This document shows, piece after piece, positions 5,656 through 10,095 of a stretch of DNA of 10,095 nucleotides. How positions within the stretch are numbered: position 1 is the first letter of the stretch; every line of letters starts with the position of its first letter. A program made the position numbers and the translations under genes. This DNA comes from Acidobacteriota bacterium (GTDB lineage Bacteria > Acidobacteriota > Vicinamibacteria > Vicinamibacterales > CAVVIG01): contig QHWK01000192.1 in the NCBI GenBank assembly GCA_003223775.1, positions 1 to 10,095 of the forward strand, given 5' to 3'. Under the pieces are notes generated by a model. That model was given only the letters and a program-made list of their open reading frames with translations. It was not told the origin of the DNA and searched no databases.

Positions 5656-8600
5656 CTCGCGGTCACGGACAGGGATACCTGCGCCGTGTCGCAATTCTCG
5701 TGATCCCTGGCGTCGCAGATTCGGTAGGTCAGCGTCTGGCTTCCGACCGACGTCCCGGCCGCGATCCACACGGCGCCGTTCGCATCGAGGGTCATGCCGG
5801 GAGCCGAGGAGGACACGAACGAGAGCGTCACGTTTCCGATCGCGGCCTGCGCGCCGCCGATCGTGTCGTTGGCGAGCACGTTGGCCACCGCGGCCGCCGA
5901 CGACGAGGCATGGACCGCGGACGCCGGGCTGTCGTTGACGGCGTCGACGACCCAGGAACGCGAAGTCGCCGACGGATTGGAGACGACAGCGACGCCCGAA
6001 GGCCCGGCTTCGACGGCAATGAGCTTTTTCACCGTGCTGGTGCCGGTATCGATCACCGCCACGGCGTTGAGGCGCGGAATCGCCACGTAGACGGCCGCCC
6101 GGTCGGGCGTGACGACGAGCCCCGCCGGCTTGTTCTGTTGCGTCCAGTCGGCGCCGTCGGCGCCGAGATCGACCCAATCGAAGACGGTGTTGGTCGCGGT
6201 GTCGATCGCCGCGACGAGATTTCCCGGGAAGAACCCGGCGCCATAGCCGGTATCGAACCAGAAGTAATCGATCGCGGCGTATGCGCGGCTGCCGTCCGGC
6301 GCGAGCGCAATCGCGCCCGGCAGCGAGAAGAGATCGATGGTCTGCGTCACCGTGTTCGTCGCGGTGTCGATCACCGCGATGCCTGCCGCCGACGCCTTCT
6401 CGGGATCGAACGAGGCGATCACCGTATTGGTCGCCGCGTCGATCACGGACACTTTTCCGGACGCGACGTAGACGCGCCCGCCGTCCGGCGTGACGGCGAG
6501 CCCGCCGTCGGTGCCGCCGACCGCGACGGTCGCGACGATCGCGTTGCTCCGCGTGTCGATCACCTCGACGTTCCCGGCCGCGTCGAGCACGTACACCCAC
6601 ACCCCGCCGGGGCTGACGGCGATGGCCGCCGGCCGCGCGGTCAACGAAATGGTCGCGACCACGCTCAACGAGGCCCGATCGATCACCGACACCGAATTGG
6701 AGCCCGTGTTGGTCACGTAGACGCGGGTGCCGTCTCGCGCGATCGCGACTTGCGCCGGCGCCGTGCCGACCGAGATCGTGGCCGCCACGGTGTTCGTTAT
6801 CGTGTCGATCACGTTGACGAGGCTCGCGTCGGTGCTCACCACGTAGGCGCTCGTCAGCGACGATCCTGCCGCCTGCTCGGCGGCGGTCAGCGTCACGGTG
6901 ACGATGGCAGTCCCCTTCGCGCAATTGACCGGGCTCGCCGTCTGGCAGATCTGGTAGACGAGGCTCTGCGTGCCGAGCGGCGCGCCGGCGGCCACTGACA
7001 CGGCTCCGGTCGCGGCGTCGAGCGTGACGCCCGAAGCCGTCGACGAGACGAAGGACAGCGTGACGCTGCCGGGCGTCGCCGTCGTCCCGTCGAGCGTGTC
7101 GTTGGCGAGGACGTTGGCAATCGCGGTCCCGCCGCTCCGCGGCGCAGATCCGCTGTCCTCGTTCGCCTGGACGACGAACCGCACGACCGTCACCGTCACC
7201 GTTCCATCGTCGCAGTTGGCCGGGCTCGCGAGCTCGCAAATCCGGTAGACGATCTGGTGATCGCCCGGCGACGCGCCCGCCGCGACCGACACCGCCCCGG
7301 TGGCGGCATCGAGCGTGACACCCGCGTCGCTCGACGAGACGAAGGACAGCGCCACCGTCGTCAGACCCGCCGCCGCGCCGCCGAGCGTATCGTTCGCGAC
7401 GACGTTCGCGAGGGCCGTGGCCGTCTGAAACGCGGTGGCGTGATCGTCCACCGCGTCGACGACGAACGGCGCCCTCACGGTGAGGGCAACCTGCGCCGTG
7501 TCGCAATTGAGCGGGTGTCCCCGTTCACAGATCCGATACGTCAGCGTGTGGTCGCCGGCCGGCGTCGTGGCCGCGATGCGCACTGCGCCGCTGGCGGAAT
7601 CGAGCGTGATGCCGGCGTTGGTCGACGACACGAACGACAGCGCCACGTTTCCGCTCGTGGCCGGTGCGCCGCCGAGCGTGTCGTTGGCGAGCACGTTCGC
7701 GACCGCAGCGCCGGGGAACGCGGCCGGCAGCGGCGACGCCGCGCTGTCGTTCACCGCATCGATGAGCGTCGGAGGACGGGGCGTGATGACAGGCGGATCG
7801 GGCACGACGGCCACGCCCGACGGCCCGGCTCCAGCCGCGACGAACTGCTTCACGAGGCCGGTGGACGGATCGATCAGCGCGAGCGCGTTGAGGCGCGGAA
7901 TCGCGGCGTAGACGGCGGCGCCGTCCCGCGCGACGGTGATTCCGGCCGGTTTGTTCTGCAGCGTCCAGTCGCTGCCGCCGGCGCCGAGATTGATCCAGCT
8001 CGAGATCGCATTGGCCGCGGTATCGACCGCGGCGACCCAGGTGGCGGGAAAGAACGCCGCGCCGTAGCCGGTATCGATCCAGAGATAGGTGATGGCCGCG
8101 TAGGCGCGGCTGCCGTCCGGCGAGAGCGCGATCGCACCCGGCAGCGAGAAGAGATTGACGGTCTGAACGACGGTGTTGGTGCCCGTATCGACGACCGCGA
8201 TCCCGCCGGTTGCGCTGAACGCGTTGAGCACCGGATGGGCGTAGTTGTAGGTGTTGACCGCCACGAACGCGCGCCTGCCGTCCGGCGCGACGGCCACGTC
8301 AACGGCGAAATTGAAGATGTCGGGCACCGCGGCCGTCTCGGGCGCGAACGAGGCGATCACCGCATTGGTCGCCGCGTCGATCACCGACACTTTTCCCGAT
8401 GCGACGTAAACCCGCGATCCCCGGCGGGGCTGACGGCGATGCCGGACGGTCGATCTCCCACCGGAATCGTGGCGACGACGTCCTGGATCGACGTATCGAT
8501 GGCCGAGACCGTGTTGGACCCTGTGTTGGTCACGTAGACGCGGCTGGCGGCCGGCGCGACCGCCACGTGCGACGGCGAGATGCCGACGTCGATCGTCGTC

Positions 8601-8782
8601 GTCACGGCGTTGGTGGCCGGGTCGATGACGGTGACGGCGTTCCCCGCTGAATCCGCGACGTACAGGTGGGTCTGGGCGGCGGCCGGCGCGGCGGCCGGAC
8701 CGATGGTGACGAAGAGGGAGACCAGAAAGAGAAGCGTCGCGAGTTCCCGCTGGAGACCCGCCCGTCCGCTCGTGCGCATCAT
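4515..8782 (-). CDS. Giant secreted YVTN-propeller/Ig-like repeat protein, with a frame break near 8412
   Basis: The product would have about 1,421 residues. The start chosen is ATG 8782 with AAGGA 7-8 nt upstream, giving a signal peptide (MMRTSGRAGLQRELATLLFLVSLF... cut after AAAQ, about residue 37). An upstream ATG at 8839 adds 19 residues that do not look like part of a signal. Layout: YVTN beta-propeller 1 (38-335, e.g. SRVYVTNTGSNTVSAID); three cadherin-like/Ig-like domains (340-640), each with NVLANDT or NVVANDT, SFVSS, LDxxxGAV and a C-x7-C pair; propeller 2 (645-933); a fourth such domain (944-1040); then four 95-residue repeats with GDW-[IV]-GLYD (1042-1421). The frame breaks after residue 123: upstream codons read to SPAGDR (8414), and downstream coding resumes with VYVASGK at 8411. 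Removing the two bases 8412-8413 restores SP-AGD-RVYV, matching SP/TP-xxx-RVYV elsewhere in the protein. No membrane anchor or sorting tail is seen at the C-terminus (ETINVF). It is probably an extracellular adhesion or matrix-type protein; the function is not known. Confidence 0.82.
5985..6500 (-). repeat. Duplicated propeller segment, copy 2 (short)
   Basis: This encodes GKVSVIDAATNTVIASF...LFSLPGAIALAPDGSRAYAAI...DTGYGAGFFPGN...IPRLNAVAVIDTG...GPSGVAVV, closely matching the segment at 7800-8440. The offset between copies is 1,821 bp on one side of a gap and 1,938 bp on the other, so this copy lacks 117 bp (39 residues) after the SFDPEKASA stretch. Confidence 0.8.
7800..8440 (-). repeat. 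Duplicated propeller segment, copy 1 (long)
   Basis: This is the partner of the segment at 5985-6500. It contains the extra 39 residues (VAVAPDGRRAFVAVNTYNYAHP and flanks, about 8215-8335), roughly one propeller blade. The frame break of the giant gene lies at its upstream end (8412-8413). Confidence 0.8.
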
Positions 8783-8898
8783 ACGTCCGTCCTTGGTAAA
8801 CACCGATACTCCCGGGGGCACCTTCAAGTGATTCGACATCGCTCGCCTCAGGTGCTCGAGCGTCGGCAGGACAGTGATTTCTAGAAACTTCTGTCGTC

Positions 8899-8928
8899 GC
8901 GGCGGTCCCGCTCACGCGGGCACGCCGC
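8899..8928. repeat. GC-rich interrupted hairpin
   Basis: GCGGCG (8899-8904) pairs with CGCCGC (8923-8928), and inside it CCCGC (8907-8911) pairs with GCGGG (8916-8920) around a TCAC loop, with a 2x2 internal mismatch. It may be the 3' terminator of the gene to the right, or a leader structure of the giant gene about 117 bp downstream. Confidence 0.4.
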
Positions 8929-8940
8929 TGGTTGGATCCG

Positions 8941-8975
8941 TTACCGACAGCGTAAGAGTTTTACGCCTGCCGTAA
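8941..8975. promoter_or_regulatory. Two helically phased inverted repeats (TTACS-N5-CGTAA)
   Basis: Half-sites begin at 8941 (TTACC), 8951 (CGTAA), 8961 (TTACG) and 8971 (CGTAA). They alternate in orientation at exactly 10-bp intervals. This makes two 15-bp inverted repeats whose centres are 20 bp apart, i.e. two sites on the same helix face. The second pair extends to GTTTTACG/CGTAAAAC (8958-8965 and 8971-8978). It lies about 160 bp upstream of the giant gene and looks like a cooperative binding site for a dimeric regulator, which is not identified. Confidence 0.6.
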
Positions 8976-9162
8976 AACGCTACAGCGAATCATTCACGTC
9001 GCCGAGGAACTGGCGCAGAACTCTTCGCGACCGTGCATCCGCGTGCAAAAGCTTGTCCGCTCAGGCAGATATATCTCCGGTAATACGGCGAACAGTCCTC
9101 TCCTCCGAGACATCTCTCCCACTAAGAGAGTGAAAAAAGTCGTCGGACGTATATCCCCCGCC

Positions 9163-9258
9163 GACGTGGTACGAGGCACCGCGAAAGTGGGACGGAGCGC
9201 CGCTAAAGTGGTACGACCCCCCGCTAAAGTGGTACGACGCCCCACCAAAGTGGTACGA
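9163..9258. repeat. Five-unit direct repeat array with exact 21-bp period
   Basis: A 12-bp core, AAAGTGGTACGA, starts at 9205, 9226 and 9247; a variant AAAGTGGGACGG starts at 9184 and GACGTGGTACGA at 9163. All are exactly 21 bp apart. The 9-bp spacers are rich in C and G and partly alike (…CGCT in two). The array ends 34 bp before the stop of the neighbouring gene. Two-turn phasing suggests a protein-binding array. The pattern recalls the multiple terminal repeats of IS21-family insertion sequences, but no transposase gene is present here. Confidence 0.85.
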
Positions 9259-9292
9259 ACAGCACGCGGAGAGCCCGATGCTGCGACCGGTC

Positions 9293-10095
9293 TCAGTTGG
9301 TGATCGTGATCGATTGACTCACTGTCCGCACTGTTGCGCCGCCGGCGTCACGCAGGGTCATCGTCAACGTTGCCGTTCCGGCGTTGTCGGTTCGAATCTG
9401 CCAGGCGACGCTCTGACTGCCGCCCTGAGCGACCGTCGGCACCGACTGCGTCGTCGTCGTCGGATTCTGCAGCCGCATCGCATTCGAGGGCGTGAAGCTG
9501 ACGCGCACCGAGAACCCGCTCGCAGCGGCGGCGTCGTTGTTCGTCACGGTCGCAGTCGCGGTGAAGGTCTGGCCGCGACGGATGCTCGCGGGTACGCCGC
9601 TCAGCGTGAGCGTCGGCGCCGTCGCCGTGCCGTTGTTGACCGTGACGCTCACCGCCGCCGACGTCTTCTGATTGTTCGCGGCATCGAACGCGCGCGCCGT
9701 CAGCGAATGGGTGCCATTCGCGACGCCCGTGGTGTTCCACGACGCGGAGTATGGCGCCGTCGTGTCGCTCGAGAGCAGCGACCCGTCGACGAGGAATTCG
9801 ACGCGCGTGACGCCAACGTTGTCGCTCGCATTCGCCTGAATGCTGACCGTGCCGCCGACCGTCGCGCCCGCCGCGGGGCTCGCGATCGACACCGTCGGCG
9901 GCGTCGTGTCGCCGGCGGTTCCAGGGACGAGCGTAAACGACCCGGACTTGCTGCCGTTGCCGAACGTGCCCGTCACGGTGACGAGCGTGTTCTGTGTCAC
10001 TGCCGATGTCGTGATCGTGAAGGTCGCCGACGTCTGACCCGCAGGAACGGTGACGATCGGCGGCGCCTGCGCGATCGTGCTGCTCGTCGACATCG
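9293..10095 (-). CDS. Extracellular Ig-like-domain protein, C-terminal part (enters from the right edge)
   Basis: The frame is open to the right edge, so only the last 266 or so residues are seen; the stop is TGA at 9295-9293. Visible segments: a beta-strand-rich piece of a preceding domain (TSATFTITTSAVTQNTLVTVTGTFGNGSKSG), then a bacterial Ig domain of Big_9 type (PTVSIASPAAGATVGGTVSIQ ... DNVGVTRVEFLVDG ... YSASWNTTGVANGTHSLTARAFDAANN), then a CARDB-like domain (PTLTLSGVPASIRRGQTFTATATVTNND ... LTMTLRDAGGATVRTVSQSITITN). Ser/Thr-rich and free of Cys and membrane segments, it is probably the tail of a large secreted enzyme or adhesin. The N-terminal functional domain is outside the window. 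Confidence 0.85.
   Translation of the reverse strand, partial: MSTSSTIAQAPPIVTVPAGQTSATFTITTSAVTQNTLVTVTGTFGNGSKSGSFTLVPGTAGDTTPPTVSIASPAAGATVGGTVSIQANASDNVGVTRVEFLVDGSLLSSDTTAPYSASWNTTGVANGTHSLTARAFDAANNQKTSAAVSVTVNNGTATAPTLTLSGVPASIRRGQTFTATATVTNNDAAAASGFSVRVSFTPSNAMRLQNPTTTTQSVPTVAQGGSQSVAWQIRTDNAGTATLTMTLRDAGGATVRTVSQSITITN

Larger units (their letters stand above)
8783..9292. other. 510-bp intergenic region without a convincing gene
   Basis: It lies between the start of the giant repeat-protein gene and the stop of the next minus-strand gene. A GTG-started plus-strand frame of 86 codons (9043-9303) covers the 21-bp array, and its heptad-like KVVRxxA pattern simply reflects that array. 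A perfect 10-bp palindrome TTTCTAGAAA lies at 8878-8887 and another, AGATATATCT, at 9067-9076. I find no strong promoter for the giant gene. Confidence 0.6.

Noticed and set aside
4404..6998. 864-codon open frame on the plus strand opposite the giant gene
   Set aside because: It is an Arg/Asp/His-rich, low-complexity translation without domains, typical of an antisense shadow of GC-rich coding DNA; the opposite frame has clear domains.
4507..7506. 999-codon open frame on the minus strand
   Set aside because: It is a second frame of the same strand as the giant gene, with an Arg/Gly-rich product and no domains; the repeat domains are read in the other frame.
8405..8425. Programmed -1 ribosomal frameshift in the giant gene
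   Set aside because: The local CGC GGG TTT ACG is not an X-XXY-YYZ slippery heptamer and no strong downstream structure is evident; a mutation or sequencing indel is simpler.
7257..8537. 426-codon open frame on the plus strand
   Set aside because: It is antisense to the cadherin-like and propeller region, dominated by Arg, Asp and His, with no start signal.
9163..9258. CRISPR array
   Set aside because: The period is only 21 bp, the spacers are 9 bp and partly alike, and there are no cas genes.
9043..9303. Plus-strand GTG-started frame with KVVRxxA heptads
   Set aside because: The heptads are just the 21-bp DNA repeats read in frame; no ribosome-binding site and no similarity to a known protein.

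Overview
The window is GC-rich (roughly two thirds G+C by eye). Every convincing gene lies on the minus strand; the many long plus-strand frames are shadows. The gene set is YVTN beta-propellers, BACON and Ig-like extracellular domains, a DUF1111 di-haem oxidoreductase relic, an ArsR/SRPBCC pair and a Tat-exported multicopper oxidase. That set fits a soil or sediment Acidobacteriota (Vicinamibacteria-like) or a similar high-GC Gram-negative chromosome. The taxon is an inference from gene content; there is no rRNA or other marker here.

Layout, left to right. 1-347: N-terminus of a Tat-exported, probable multicopper oxidase that runs off the window. 348-834: no convincing gene, two inverted repeats and a minus-strand promoter-like pair. 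835-1542: C-terminal relic of a DUF1111 di-haem oxidoreductase, truncated at both ends and apparently shortened inside. 1584-2732: lipoprotein with Big_2, carboxypeptidase-regulatory-like and two BACON domains, with its own promoter. 2876-4378: a tight three-gene operon read leftward (ArsR-family repressor, SRPBCC+NTF2-like fusion, small exported ABM-like protein). It starts at a promoter with a 16-bp palindromic operator and ends at a hairpin. 4459-4482: terminator hairpin of the next gene. 4515-8782: a giant secreted repeat protein of about 1,421 residues carrying one reading-frame break near 8412. 8783-9292: a 510-bp intergenic region with a helically phased pair of inverted repeats and a 21-bp-period array. 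9293-10095: C-terminal part of an extracellular Ig-like-domain protein that enters from the right.

How the genes relate. The ArsR-SRPBCC-ABM operon is a self-contained, probably autoregulated unit: the first two genes overlap by ATGA, the third follows after 10 nt, and the promoter may give a leaderless message. The other genes encode exported or surface proteins, so the window reads as a cell-envelope/secretome region. It shows clear signs of decay and repeat-driven change: the DUF1111 relic, the frameshift, a propeller that lost 117 nt, four tandem 285-bp repeats, and an array that resembles an insertion-sequence end with no transposase.

Strongest leads: the phased inverted repeats at 8941-8975, the 21-bp array at 9163-9258, the operator/leaderless arrangement at 4386-4415, and the duplicated propeller architecture of the giant protein. 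I see no tRNA, rRNA, CRISPR array or transposase.
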